This document shows, one piece after another, positions 7,605 to 17,800 of a DNA stretch of 64,000 nucleotides. A model generated the notes under the pieces. The model did not search any database, was not told the origin of the DNA, and was given only the letters and a program-made list of their open reading frames with translations. Origin of the DNA: Hyphomonas sp. (lineage in GTDB: Bacteria > Pseudomonadota > Alphaproteobacteria > Caulobacterales > Hyphomonadaceae); contig JACKIK010000001.1 of NCBI GenBank assembly GCA_020638455.1, forward strand, positions 620,001 to 684,000, in the 5' to 3' direction. A program made the translations under genes and the position numbers. Numbering within the stretch: the first letter of the stretch is position 1; every line of letters begins with the position of its first letter.

Positions 7605-8951
7605 ATGGCCGACACGCCCCGCGATACACCCGAAAACATCTACGCCACGCCGGCCCGCTGGGTTGCGAGCGGGGCCGGGGCGCAGGGCAATTTGTTCCTC
7701 ACCGGGCGCGCCGGCACCGGCAAGACGACCATGCTACGCAAATTCCTCGCCCAGGCAGGCGACAGTGCCATCGTGCTCGCCCCGACAGGCGTCGCGGCCA
7801 TGAATGCCGGCGGCCAGACCATCCATTCCTTCTTCAAGTTCCCGCCGCGCCTGATCGAGCCGACGGATGTCAAGCGTCTGCGCTCGACACGCCTGATCAA
7901 GGCGATCGACACGATGATCATCGACGAGATCTCGATGGTCCGCTCCGACATGCTGGACGCGATCGACAAGTCGCTGAAACTGAACCGCGCGTCGAAGCGC
8001 CCCTTCGGTGGTGTACGGATGATCTTGTCCGGGGACCTGCACCAGCTGCCGCCCGTCGTCTCCGGCGAGGAGGCCCCGATCCTCAAGGAGCGCCATGGCG
8101 GGCAGTACTTCTTCAACTGCGCAGCATTCAAGGAGGCCGAGTTCGCCCTGCTCGCGCTGAAGCACGTGTTCCGCCAGGAGGATCCGAAATTCCTTGCCCT
8201 GCTCGGCGCGCTGCGCACCGGCCGGGTGACGCCGGCAGACGAGGCGATCCTGAAGAGTATCGTCTCCCTGCGATCGGCCGTCGACGCATCGGAGACCCAT
8301 GTCGTCCTGACGCCGAACAATGCCAATGCCTTCCGCATCAACCAGGCGCGCCTCGACGGCCTTACCACGCCGTCGCGGACCTATGCGGCCGACGTGCAGG
8401 GCCAGTTCGACGAGAAGAGCTATCCCACCGAAGCCGACCTTGAACTCAAGGAAGGCGCGCGGGTCATGCTGATCAAGAACGATCCGGAAGGGCGCTGGGT
8501 CAATGGCTCGCTCGCCACGGTCGAGGGCTTTTCGGGCAAGGGCGTGATCGTCGCCATTGACGGCCATGCCTATGAGATCGAGCCGACGGCCTGGGAGAAA
8601 TACCGCTACGAACTCGATCCCGAGACGAAGAAGGTGAAGCGCGAAGTGGTGGGCACGTTCAAGCAGGTGCCGCTCCGCCTTGCCTATGCCGTGACCATCC
8701 ACAAGGCGCAGGGCCTGACGCTCGACAAGGTGTATATCGATTTCAGCCACGGCATGTTCGCCCACGGACAGGCCTATGTCGCCTTCTCACGCGCCCGGTC
8801 GCTGGAGGGGCTGGAACTCAGCCGGCCGCTGCGCCCGCGCGACCTGGTGCTGGACCGCGAGGCCTTCGCCTTCGGCAAGCTGGAAACCATCGAGGATACC
8901 GAAGCCTATCTGCTGGCGAAATTCGCCAGGGAGGAAGGCGTACTGATCTGA
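7605..8951 (+). CDS. Pif1/RecD-like superfamily 1B DNA helicase
   Basis: 448 residues. Walker A is GRAGTGKTT near residue 35 and Walker B is MIIDEISM near 107. A GDLHQLPPV motif III is near 145. The C-terminal half ends with motif V/VI elements AVTIHKAQGLTLDKV and AYVAFSRARSLEGL. This is the arrangement of Pif1-type helicases (5'-3' polarity in characterised members), shorter than RecD and without its N-terminal domain. The likely role is unwinding DNA during replication or repair. It lies 7 bases from the convergent RDD gene end. Confidence 0.88.
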   Translation: MADTPRDTPENIYATPARWVASGAGAQGNLFLTGRAGTGKTTMLRKFLAQAGDSAIVLAPTGVAAMNAGGQTIHSFFKFPPRLIEPTDVKRLRSTRLIKAIDTMIIDEISMVRSDMLDAIDKSLKLNRASKRPFGGVRMILSGDLHQLPPVVSGEEAPILKERHGGQYFFNCAAFKEAEFALLALKHVFRQEDPKFLALLGALRTGRVTPADEAILKSIVSLRSAVDASETHVVLTPNNANAFRINQARLDGLTTPSRTYAADVQGQFDEKSYPTEADLELKEGARVMLIKNDPEGRWVNGSLATVEGFSGKGVIVAIDGHAYEIEPTAWEKYRYELDPETKKVKREVVGTFKQVPLRLAYAVTIHKAQGLTLDKVYIDFSHGMFAHGQAYVAFSRARSLEGLELSRPLRPRDLVLDREAFAFGKLETIEDTEAYLLAKFAREEGVLI

Positions 8952-8958
8952 ACCCGGA

Positions 8959-9642
8959 TCAGGCGAACGCCTCGACAAAGGCTGCAGCCTGCGCCTCGCG
9001 CGTACACACCAGCGTGCCGCCGATATGATCCTGGATGCACCGGTGCTGCTTGTTGAACACGCCCATCATGTAGCCCGAATAGAACGGCATGAAGTTCGCG
9101 ATCGTCCGTCCGACGGTTTCGCGCAGCAGGATGCGCCCGAAGCCGGGACGGTCGCCATGCTTGTCCGTGACGATCGCGCCGACGGCCATCTTGCCGAGCG
9201 TCGCCTGCAGCGGCGAAACCTGCATGGCGACCGAATAGACAAGTCCGAACACCATGAACAGGAGGACATAGCCCATCAGCCCCACAGCCGCGGCTTCCTC
9301 GGCGGCGCTGCCGCTTGGGGCGTCGATATAGGTGCCCATCAGCCGGGCTGCGGCACCGCCGCTCATCAGGATCACCAGCAGCCACATCGCTACTTCGTCG
9401 ATCAGCTTGGCCACGATACGGCGCCAGAAGACCGGCTTGCCGCCGGAAATCCCGGCATTCGCCGGCGCGGCGTAGGACGATGCGGGCGCGGCATCCGGCT
9501 GCGCGCGCTGCGCGGACAGGAACGACATGGCCTCCGGTGACAGACCGGACTGCACAGGCCGGCTGACCGGCGCAATCGCAGCTTTCCGCTTCCCGAAAGC
9601 TGCCGGCGCTGCGGATGTCTTTTTCCCGAATGTCGTGCTCAT
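8959..9642 (-). CDS. RDD family membrane protein (paralogue 1)
   Basis: 227 residues from ATG 9642 (AGGGGAG 7 bases upstream). The first ~75 residues are disordered and basic/Ala-rich with FGKK near the start and the short motif GLSPEAMSFL. The RDD domain follows: FWRRIVAKLIDEVAMW, a loop, a second hydrophobic pair, then LQATLGKMAVGAIVTD and the final amphipathic part with IQDHIGGTLV. RDD proteins are small three- to four-helix inner-membrane proteins, some proposed to act in ion transport. It is followed upstream by a paralogue of identical design; the gap of ~127 bases holds no other gene. Confidence 0.88.
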   Translation of the reverse strand: MSTTFGKKTSAAPAAFGKRKAAIAPVSRPVQSGLSPEAMSFLSAQRAQPDAAPASSYAAPANAGISGGKPVFWRRIVAKLIDEVAMWLLVILMSGGAAARLMGTYIDAPSGSAAEEAAAVGLMGYVLLFMVFGLVYSVAMQVSPLQATLGKMAVGAIVTDKHGDRPGFGRILLRETVGRTIANFMPFYSGYMMGVFNKQHRCIQDHIGGTLVCTREAQAAAFVEAFA

Positions 9643-9769
9643 GCCATGTCTCCCCTTCAACCCTGGCAGGAGCGCTTATAGCCGGGCCGGTTGAAGATCG
9701 CGTGGGCCGTGCCGATGCAATTTTCCGCCCCCTGTTAACACCTGCAACAGCCCCGCCCGGCGCGGGCGC

Positions 9770-10417
9770 CTAGCCGAGCGTCCGCAGGCGAACGATCGTT
9801 CCGGCGACCTTGTCATGAACGCAGCGCCGGTCCGGGTTCGAAAGACCGATCAGGTACCCGCCCCATAGCGGCACCATGTTGACGGCCACCCTGCCGAGCG
9901 TGTTGCGCGTGATAATCGTGCGGAGGCTCGGCCGGGTGCCGTCGCGATTGGTCACAACCACGCCGAGGATCAGTTTGCCAAGCGTCGCCTGAAGGCTCGA
10001 GGCTTCCATGGCGATCAGGTACAAGCTGCCGGCGATGCCGGTGATGATCATGTAGCTGATATACGGCGCCCAGGCGGAAAGGTCGGTCAGATTGCCCTCC
10101 CCCGTCTCCAGATAGGTCGAAACAAGGTCCGGCGGGCCGCCACGGAAGATGGCGAACAGGAACAGCCAGACAAGCGCCCGGTCGAGGAAATAGGCGAACA
10201 CGCGCCGGGTCCAGACCGGCTGGCCCGTCTGCACGTCGGCTGGCGCCTTGACGTCCCAGAACCCGTCCTGCGGGAGGGCTTCGGTCACACCCACAAGACC
10301 TTCGCGTTCCATGAAAGCCAGCGCGGCTGGCGAAAGCGGTTCCTGACGCACGGGCCGGGCCTGCCGCTGCGGGGCGGAGGTCGCCTTCTTCCCGAATGCG
10401 GGGCGGGCCGCTGTCAT
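9770..10417 (-). CDS. RDD family membrane protein (paralogue 2)
   Basis: 215 residues from ATG 10417 (GGGAGGA site upstream). Same architecture as the neighbour: a disordered N-terminus with AFGKKATSAP and PLSPAALAFM, then RRVFAYFLDRALVWLFLF, LQATLGKLILGVVVTN, NTLGRVAVNMVPLWGGY and VHDKVAGTIV. The two are diverged tandem duplicates; the shared FGKK and LSPxAxxF words outside the RDD domain suggest a conserved binding segment. Specific function unknown. Confidence 0.88.
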   Translation of the reverse strand: MTAARPAFGKKATSAPQRQARPVRQEPLSPAALAFMEREGLVGVTEALPQDGFWDVKAPADVQTGQPVWTRRVFAYFLDRALVWLFLFAIFRGGPPDLVSTYLETGEGNLTDLSAWAPYISYMIITGIAGSLYLIAMEASSLQATLGKLILGVVVTNRDGTRPSLRTIITRNTLGRVAVNMVPLWGGYLIGLSNPDRRCVHDKVAGTIVRLRTLG

Positions 10418-10531
10418 TCCATGTCCTCCCGTTCCGGCGATATGGAATGCCACAAGGGCCTGCAGATTGAACAAATGGCGGCGGGCCAATTTGGCCGCCG
10501 CCATTAACTGAAGCCTCCGGAGACCTCGCGC

Positions 10532-10726
10532 CTAGAGGTCGCGGAACTTGCCCTTGAGGACGATATCTTCGTCCACCAGCAGCTTTTCCAGCGCTTCAAC
10601 CCGCTCACGCAGCTGCGCGATTTCCATGTCCTGGCGCGGGTCGGCCGCAGACGCCTCCGACTTCCGCACCATGGTCGCGAAGATCAGGAACAGGGCGAGG
10701 ATCGCAAAGGGATAAAATACGGGCAT
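10532..10726 (-). CDS. PspB-like small membrane protein A
   Basis: 64 residues: one N-terminal membrane helix (PVFYPFAILALFLIFATM) followed by a charged helix ending RERVEALEKLLVDED, which is the layout and spacing of phage-shock protein B (one helix, then a RERIQALE-type coiled coil). AGGAGA precedes the ATG. It is the second of two similar genes; no pspA or pspC homologue is adjacent, so the phage-shock assignment rests on shape and short motif only. Confidence 0.7.
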   Translation of the reverse strand: MPVFYPFAILALFLIFATMVRKSEASAADPRQDMEIAQLRERVEALEKLLVDEDIVLKGKFRDL

Positions 10727-10770
10727 TCGGTCTCATCTCCTGTTCTTGTGTGTGTATCCGGGCGAAGGGC

Positions 10771-11001
10771 TCAGGCGAGCCGGGATATCTCCTCGCGCAG
10801 GTGCTGGTCGCCGTCGGTGACAATCTTCTCGAGCACGCGCACGCGCTCCTTCAGACGGGCAACTTCGTCGGTCACCCGCTGGAACTCCACATCGGAGGCC
10901 CGGTCGTTGGCCCGCATTTCCTTGAAGCGCATATGATCGCGCCACGCCTTGGTGACGGAAACCACCACCACGATGATTACAACCATCTGAAACGGATCCA
11001 T
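10771..11001 (-). CDS. PspB-like small membrane protein B
   Basis: 76 residues: an N-terminal hydrophobic helix (FQMVVIIVVVVSVTKAW) and a charged coiled-coil tail with RLKERVRVLEKIVTD, closely resembling the RMRERIQALESIL segment of PspB, then HLREEISRL. It is the probable first gene of a two-gene unit with the neighbouring paralogue 44 bases downstream. AGGAGG precedes the ATG, and a perfect ATATCG-N5-CGATAT palindrome lies right behind the ribosome-binding site. Likely role: envelope-stress sensing or regulation at the inner membrane; inferred. Confidence 0.7.
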   Translation of the reverse strand: MDPFQMVVIIVVVVSVTKAWRDHMRFKEMRANDRASDVEFQRVTDEVARLKERVRVLEKIVTDGDQHLREEISRLA

Positions 11002-11019
11002 TCGCCCCGTCCTCCTTTC

Positions 11020-11036
11020 ATATCGACAAACGATAT
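11020..11036. promoter_or_regulatory. Palindrome ATATCG-N5-CGATAT upstream of the PspB-like pair
   Basis: Perfect 6-5-6 inverted repeat ending 19 bases before the start codon of PspB-like B, immediately behind its AGGAGG site. Its position suits an operator for a dimeric repressor or a 5'-UTR hairpin. No similar site was noticed elsewhere in the window. Confidence 0.45.
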
Positions 11037-11097
11037 ATGGTGTTGAATGAACACCTGTTCAAGGAAAATCGCACGGAAACGGAAAAACGAGAAGGAT

Positions 11098-11553
11098 CTA
11101 CCGGCCGGTAGAGCCGAACCCCCCTGCTCCGCGGGCGGTTTCGTCGAGGGCGCCCACTGCCTCCCAGGCCAGCCGCGTGACGGGGGCAAGCACCAGCTGG
11201 GCGATGCGCTCGCCGCGGGCGATGGTGAAGGCGTCCTGGCCGAGATTGATCAGGATCACCTTGATCTCGCCGCGATAGTCGCTGTCGATCGTGCCCGGCG
11301 TATTGAGACAGGTCAGGCCGTGCTTCGCCGCAAGCCCGGAACGCGGGCGCACCTGGATCTCGTAGCCCTGCGGAATGGCGACGCTGAGCCCGGTCGGCAC
11401 CATGGCGCGCTCACCAGGTGCCAGCACCATGGGTGCGTCCTCCGGCACGGCGGCGCGCACATCCATGCCGGCCGATCCTTCCGTCTCATAAGCGGGCAAT
11501 TCCAGCCCTTCGAAGTGCGGCAGGGGGCAGACGGCGACGGAGACAGTGTTCAT
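11098..11553 (-). CDS. dut: dUTP diphosphatase
   Basis: 151 residues from ATG 11553; a TTG at 11580 is an alternative and neither has a good ribosome-binding site. All five dUTPase motifs are present in order: EGSAGMDVRA, RPRSGLA, NTPGTIDSDYRGE, RGERIAQLV and the C-terminal P-loop-like RGAGGFGSTG. The trimeric enzyme hydrolyses dUTP to dUMP and PPi, keeping uracil out of DNA and feeding dTMP synthesis. In many alphaproteobacteria dut directly follows coaBC; here both are still on the same strand but are split by ~7.3 kb containing the giant secreted protein and an MBL hydrolase. Confidence 0.95.
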   Translation of the reverse strand: MNTVSVAVCPLPHFEGLELPAYETEGSAGMDVRAAVPEDAPMVLAPGERAMVPTGLSVAIPQGYEIQVRPRSGLAAKHGLTCLNTPGTIDSDYRGEIKVILINLGQDAFTIARGERIAQLVLAPVTRLAWEAVGALDETARGAGGFGSTGR

Positions 11554-11835
11554 GGCCAGAGCGGTTGCGGGAATCGGCAAGGCAAGTCAAGCGGGAGGGC
11601 GCGCCCCTGAAAACGCGCAGGAGACGAAGATTGGATCGCGCTGGCACAGGCCGCTGCGCACGCTCCCCGATCAGGCGATATCCGGGCTGAATATTTCAAT
11701 TAATTCTGTTGGTTGCGGCAATTTTCACCTTGCCATAGCAATCAACTTCATGTTGCGGTGCATGGGCACAGAAGTTGCTGCGGTTCGCGGTGCTGCGAGA
11801 TCGCATGGGGCAGAATCAAGGGGAAGAAACGGACA

Positions 11836-14800
11836 ATGGCCGACTACAATGACGTGTTCGCGACGAGCGGGCAGGAGATCCTTTACGGAACCGCCGGCAA
11901 TGACCGGTTTGTCTTCGAACCCGGCACATCCACCTCGACGGCGATCGACGTCATCTACGACTGGCAGCCGGGCGACATCATCGACCTCAGCGCCCTCGGC
12001 CTCACCCTTGCAGACCTCGAAACCCGCCTCATCTCCGGCGGCAGCACGCTGAAACTCATCCAGGGCTTCGGCGCCGACGACTTCCAGCTCAAGATCAACC
12101 TCAACGGCCACGCGATGCAGGACGTGCTCGACAGCCTCGTGTTCGATGCGCCGCCTCAGCCGAATACGCCTGCCGTTGCCAATTGGGATGTATTCTACGC
12201 GGTCGAAGGGACCGTCGCCATATTCGATCCTCTGGCAAACGACTTCGATTCCGACGGTGACGTTCTCAGCATTGTCCAGATCAACGGTGAGGACGTGGTC
12301 GTCGGGGACACCGTCCATACATGGATTGGCGATGTGACCCTGAATGCGGATATGACGCTATCTTATAATGTGACAGCCAATACGGGAGGATACAACCAGT
12401 CTGACTATCTCGACCTGACCATATCGGACGGGACAGTGCAGTCATACTCCAACGCCGGTATTTGGGTTACACCTTCCAGCTATGCGCCTCAGGCTAATCC
12501 CGACGATCTCACGGGCGTGATCGGCACCGAGATTGTGCTTGATGTCCTGGCGAACGACAGCGATCCCGAAAACGATCCATTGCACATCACCTCCGTGGGC
12601 GGCCTGCCGATCCAGGTCGGCGAAACCGTGCAGCTTGCTTATGGAAGCGGAACCGTCACCCTTAATGCGGACCAGACACTCACCTATGTGTCGGCTGCAA
12701 ACAACAACGGATATCCCTTCTACGACTATTTCGAGTACTCCGTGTCCGACGGACACGGGGAATCGGCCAGCTACGTCTGGGTTGAGCTTGACCCACTAAA
12801 TTACGCGCCGCAAGCCAATTATGACTATGTGAGAGGTGTGGTCGGCACCGAAATGGTGCTCGATGTCCTGGCGAACGACACCGACCCCGAAGGCGATCCG
12901 CTGCACATCACATCCGTAGGCGGCGTGTCGATCGAGGTCGGGGAGACAGTCGAACTTTCCGGCGGAATTGGGACAGCTACCCTGAATGCAGACCAGACGC
13001 TCACCATTGTATCGACCGCACCTGACAGCGGTCATACAGTATACCAACGGATCTTCTACGGTGTGTCTGACGGGAATGCGGTGTCGTACGCTGATGTTGA
13101 ACTTCAACTCGACCCGCAAAACTTCGCGCCCGAGGCCAATCCGGACTATTTCACCGGCGTCAACGGAACCGAAATGGTGCTCGATGTCCTAGCAAACGAT
13201 TCAGATCCTGAAGGCGACGCGCTGCATATCACCTCTGTGGGCGGTGTGCCGATCCAGGTGGGGGAAACGGTTCAGCTTTCCGAAAGCTATGGGAGTGGAT
13301 ACGGGGCAATCACACTGAACGCCGACCAGACCCTCACCTACGCTTCGACCACGACCGATAGCGGGTATCCTGTCGGCCAATATGTCGATTACACCGTATC
13401 CGATGGACACGCCGAATCGTCCAGCTATGCCCTGCTTCAACTCGACCCGCAAAACTACGCCCCACAAGCCAATTACGACAATTTGAATGGCGTGATCGGC
13501 ACCGAAATGGTGCTCGATGTCCTGGCAAACGACACCGATCCCGAAGGCGATCTGCTGCACATCACTTCCGTGGACGGCGTGTCGATCGAGGTCGGGGAGA
13601 CGGTCGCGCTTTCCTACGGCATGGGAACGGTCACCCTCAACGCAGATCAGACCCTCACCTATGTATCGACCACAACGGACAGCGGATACGCCGTCTACGG
13701 CTACTTCGAGTACGGTGTGTCTGATGGGATTGCGGAGTCGAGGGGTGAAGTTGAACTACGACTCGATCCGCAAAACTTCGCACCATATGCGGGGTGGGGG
13801 ATTGCTGATGTCGAATTCGGCGTGCCGGTTACGATTGACCTTCTGGCAAATGCTTCGGACCCGGAGAATGATCCGCTGACAATTACGGAAATCGGTGAGC
13901 AGGCAATCTCGGTCGGCGAAACCCTGCAGACACAGTGGGGCGCAGTCACGCTGAACGAAGATCAGACAATCACCCTGGTGCCCGACCTGCCCCGAACAAC
14001 AAACGGGACATCAGGAAGTCTTAGCTATTCCGCCTCGGATGGCCACTCATCTTCTGCTGGTACGTTCTATCTGTATCAAGCCAGCTCCACCCCTCCGGAT
14101 TTCCTGGTCTCGTTCAACATCACCGATGATCGCGAAATGGTGTTCGACGACGCCCGCGGACTGCTCTATGTGGCAACCGGAAGCGGGCAAGTGCTCAGAT
14201 ACAATGTTGCTACACAAACTTTGCTCGCTCCAATCGAAACAGGCGCGAACCCGGGCGGTTTGTCCCTCAGCCCAGATGGCACGACCCTGTTCGTGGCGGA
14301 TTTGAATTATAGCTCATCTCCTTTAGAAGCTGCTGTCATCCGGGTGGATCTGGAAACACTGGCGGTCGAACGATTGCTTTATTCAGATTTTGGGGGTGGC
14401 GGATCTTTCGATCTTGCAGTCGATGCCAATAATTATCTTATGGTCTCGAACCAATTTCCGGGGTCCGGCTGGACCAGTGTAAGCTATTTTGATGCCTTCT
14501 CCACAACTCTCAACCAAATTTCCAATCCGTTTGCGGATGGAAACTGGCGACAGGACACCACGCTCGACGCCAGCAGGGATGGGCAGTTCGTCCTGATCGT
14601 CGAGTCAAACATCTCAGACGTTCCGTTCAGCATTTACTCCGCCGAAGCGCAGGGGATTATCGCCAGCTCGGATTTGTACGCCTTTGGAAGTTCGGGGTTC
14701 AACAACGGAGGCAATGCAATCAGTTCGGAAGCCGGCCTTGTTGCCCTGGCGCATGGCCCAATTCTCGATTTCTCTCTCAATCTAGTCGAGGGCCTGTCGG

Positions 14801-17800
14801 CGACCGTCTCAAATTACAACGTGTCAGAATATGAGTTCTCTGCCGGTGGTCACTACCTTTTCGCCTGGGTCCTGGAGGAACTTTACGCATTTGACACACA
14901 AACGTCTGAAGTCGCCGGCCGACTCTTTGTCGGCGCAACGAGGATTTCTGACTACGCCCTGTCCTACTTCGACAACATGGTCACCAGCGCGGATGGGCGC
15001 TATCTCACCCTCAATGGAAACTCCGCCGGCACCTCGGAGGTCATCATCATTGACCTCCAACAGGCTTTCGGGTTCATCGATCCTTCAAGCACGCCGCCGC
15101 CCACTCTCTACAACGATATCATCGCGACCACATCCTTCGACCTGCTTTCCGGCACGGATGCGGCGGACCGGTTCGTCTTCGCTCCGGGTACGTCCACGTC
15201 CAGCGCCATCGACATTGTGGCGAACTGGCAGCCGGGCGATGTGATCGACCTTTCGGCCCTCGGCCTCACGCTCGCAGATCTCGAGACCCGCCTCATTTCC
15301 GGCGGCGCCACACTGAAACTGATCGAGGGCTTCGGCGCGAACGACTTCCAGCTGAAGATCAATCTCAACGGCTACTCCGTGCAGGACGTGCTCGTCAGCC
15401 TTTTGTTCGACAGTGACCGGGCCCCTCCGACTGCCGTCGCAGACACAGCCGAGACGGCCTTCCAGACACCCATTGTCATAGATGTTCTGTCGAACGATCT
15501 CGATCCGGACAATGCCGGACTTGCAGTCATCGAACTCCTCGGCGAGCCTGTTGCTCCGGGTGAATCGATTGCTTCTCCGTTCGGCTTCCAGATCGGGCTT
15601 AACGCCGACGGAACGCTCACCTTTGTTCCGGATGACGCACATGTGGGGACAAGTCACATCACCTACACGCTCGAAGGCGGCAGTGTCGGCGACCTGACGG
15701 TAACGGTTACTCCGCCTGATGGGGACATCGCCGGCGACAGTTCCACTACGGCCACGCTCGCCGGTGGAGAAACCTTGCTGAGCGCGCTCGAATTCCGCTC
15801 CGACCGGGACTGGATCGCGGTGGAGCTTACCGCCGGGCAGACCTATGTGTTCGAGACGCAGGGGACCGGTGATAGGCCCCTCACAGAACCGGTCACGGCG
15901 CTGTTCGACGACGGCGGTCAGGTTGCCTCGGAGAGCGCCGCCGGCTCCAGCATATCCCGTGTCGTCTTCACGCCTGCAACTTCAGGAACCTATTATCTCG
16001 AAGTCATGGGCGCAGGAAATTTTGCCATCGGCGACTACCATGTTTCGTTCGACGCCCAGGCAAGCGGGCCAATCGTCATTGAAGGGACAGAAGGGCCTGA
16101 TCACCTGTCCGGCGTTGACGGTGACGAAATCATCAATGCGCTTGGGGGCGACGACATCATCATTGCGAGCTCAAGCGGAATGGATGAGATCAACGGTGGC
16201 GAAGGCTGGGACACCGTTGTCTATGGGTCGTCAAACGCCTTCCTTGCTGAACCAATCTACGTGAACCTGATCGAGGGGCATGCCTATCAGGATGGCTTTC
16301 TCGGCGAAGACCTGCTGACGGGCATCGAGAATGCTGAAATCTCGTCCACGCTGGATGATCTTCTTGTCGGCGATGACAATGACAATAGGCTCGTCCTGTA
16401 TGGCGGCGGCGGGGATGAGGTCCACGGCCTTGGTGGCAATGACGATATCTGGATCGACCAAGCGCCGACGCTAATTGATGGTGGATCGGGTACGGATCGC
16501 CTGTCCTTCTTGGCCGATCGCATGTTTGCGACCACCGACGCCTCCGGGCCCATATTCGGATTTGAAGGGCGCACGCTCGGCGTCACCGTCGACCTGTCGG
16601 CGGGTCTTATTGTCGATGACGGCTATGGAGGGTCCGGCACCATCGTCGGAATAGAAAATATCAAGGGCACATCCTTTAGCGATAACGTCATCGGCGACGA
16701 TGGCGACAATTCGATTACCGCCCTGCGCGGGCAAGACACTATCGACGGTCGTGGCGGCGGTGACACGCTGCAGGGCGGCGACGGCAACGATCTGCTGTTC
16801 GGCGGAGAGGGCAACGACAGTCTGCAGGGACAGAATGACGACGACTGGCTCGCCGGCGGATCCGGGGAAGACTCGCTGTTTGGCGGGGCCGGAAACGACA
16901 CATTCGCAACAGTTGACGGCATTCGGGAATTTGCCGGCGACGTGATCTGGGACATGGAAGTCGGCGAACGTCTCGACATTGCGGATGGAAATGCTGCCGA
17001 TGGCATCGAGTCGTACATCTTCATCGGCGAGGACGCGTTCTCGGGTACCGCCGGCGAAGTCCAGGTTCAGCTTTTTGCAAACGCGATTGGCCTCAACTGG
17101 GACATGGATGGAGACGGTGAGTCTGACCAAACAATGTCGATCTACGCTCCGGCCGGCACCACACTTGACCTCGTCTCACAGGAAACGGGCCACCTTGTGC
17201 TTGAACTCGTCAGCGCGTCGGTCTCTGTCTACAACGACATCAACTTCACTGCCGGCGTGGCGGAGCAGTCGGCAGGGACCGATGGCGCGGACCGGTACAT
17301 CTTCGAGCCGGGCGATTCCACATCCTCGTCCCTCGATTTCCTGACCGGATGGGATGCGCAGGATGCGATCGACCTGTCCGCTCTCGGACTGACCCTGGAC
17401 GATCTCGAAGTCCGCCTTGTCGGTGGCGGCACGATCATGAAGCTAATCCAGGGCTTCGGCGCTGATGACTTCCAGCTGAAGATCAGCCTCAACGGCCACA
17501 CCGTGCAGGACGTGCTCGACAGCATCATCTTTGCCGACCCACCGGTCGCCGAAGTGCAGGATACAGTCGGAAAGGCAACCACGCTTGCCGCCGAGGACAC
17601 TTTCGATTTCGACAGCCTCACCACTCCGGTCCAGGATACGTCCCCGTTTGTCGACGCTTTCGATATCGGCCTGAACACGGAACTGGCCATGACTGTGGCC
17701 GCGGTTGATACGTGGGCGGACCCTTTGACGGGATTCGCTCAGCTCGGCGCAGATGCCGCACCGGACGACATCCTGCACGACTTCCTCCTGATGGGGCATC

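Noticed and set aside
11717..11732. GCAA-N8-TTGC before the giant secreted protein as another copy of the ccr/ecm element
   Set aside because: Spacing differs by one base and the A-rich centre is missing, so it is likely coincidence.
12480..13790. CRISPR-like or recombination-derived tandem DNA repeats
   Set aside because: The ~320-base periodicity follows protein-level cadherin-like repeats and stays in frame; there are no short identical repeats with unique spacers.
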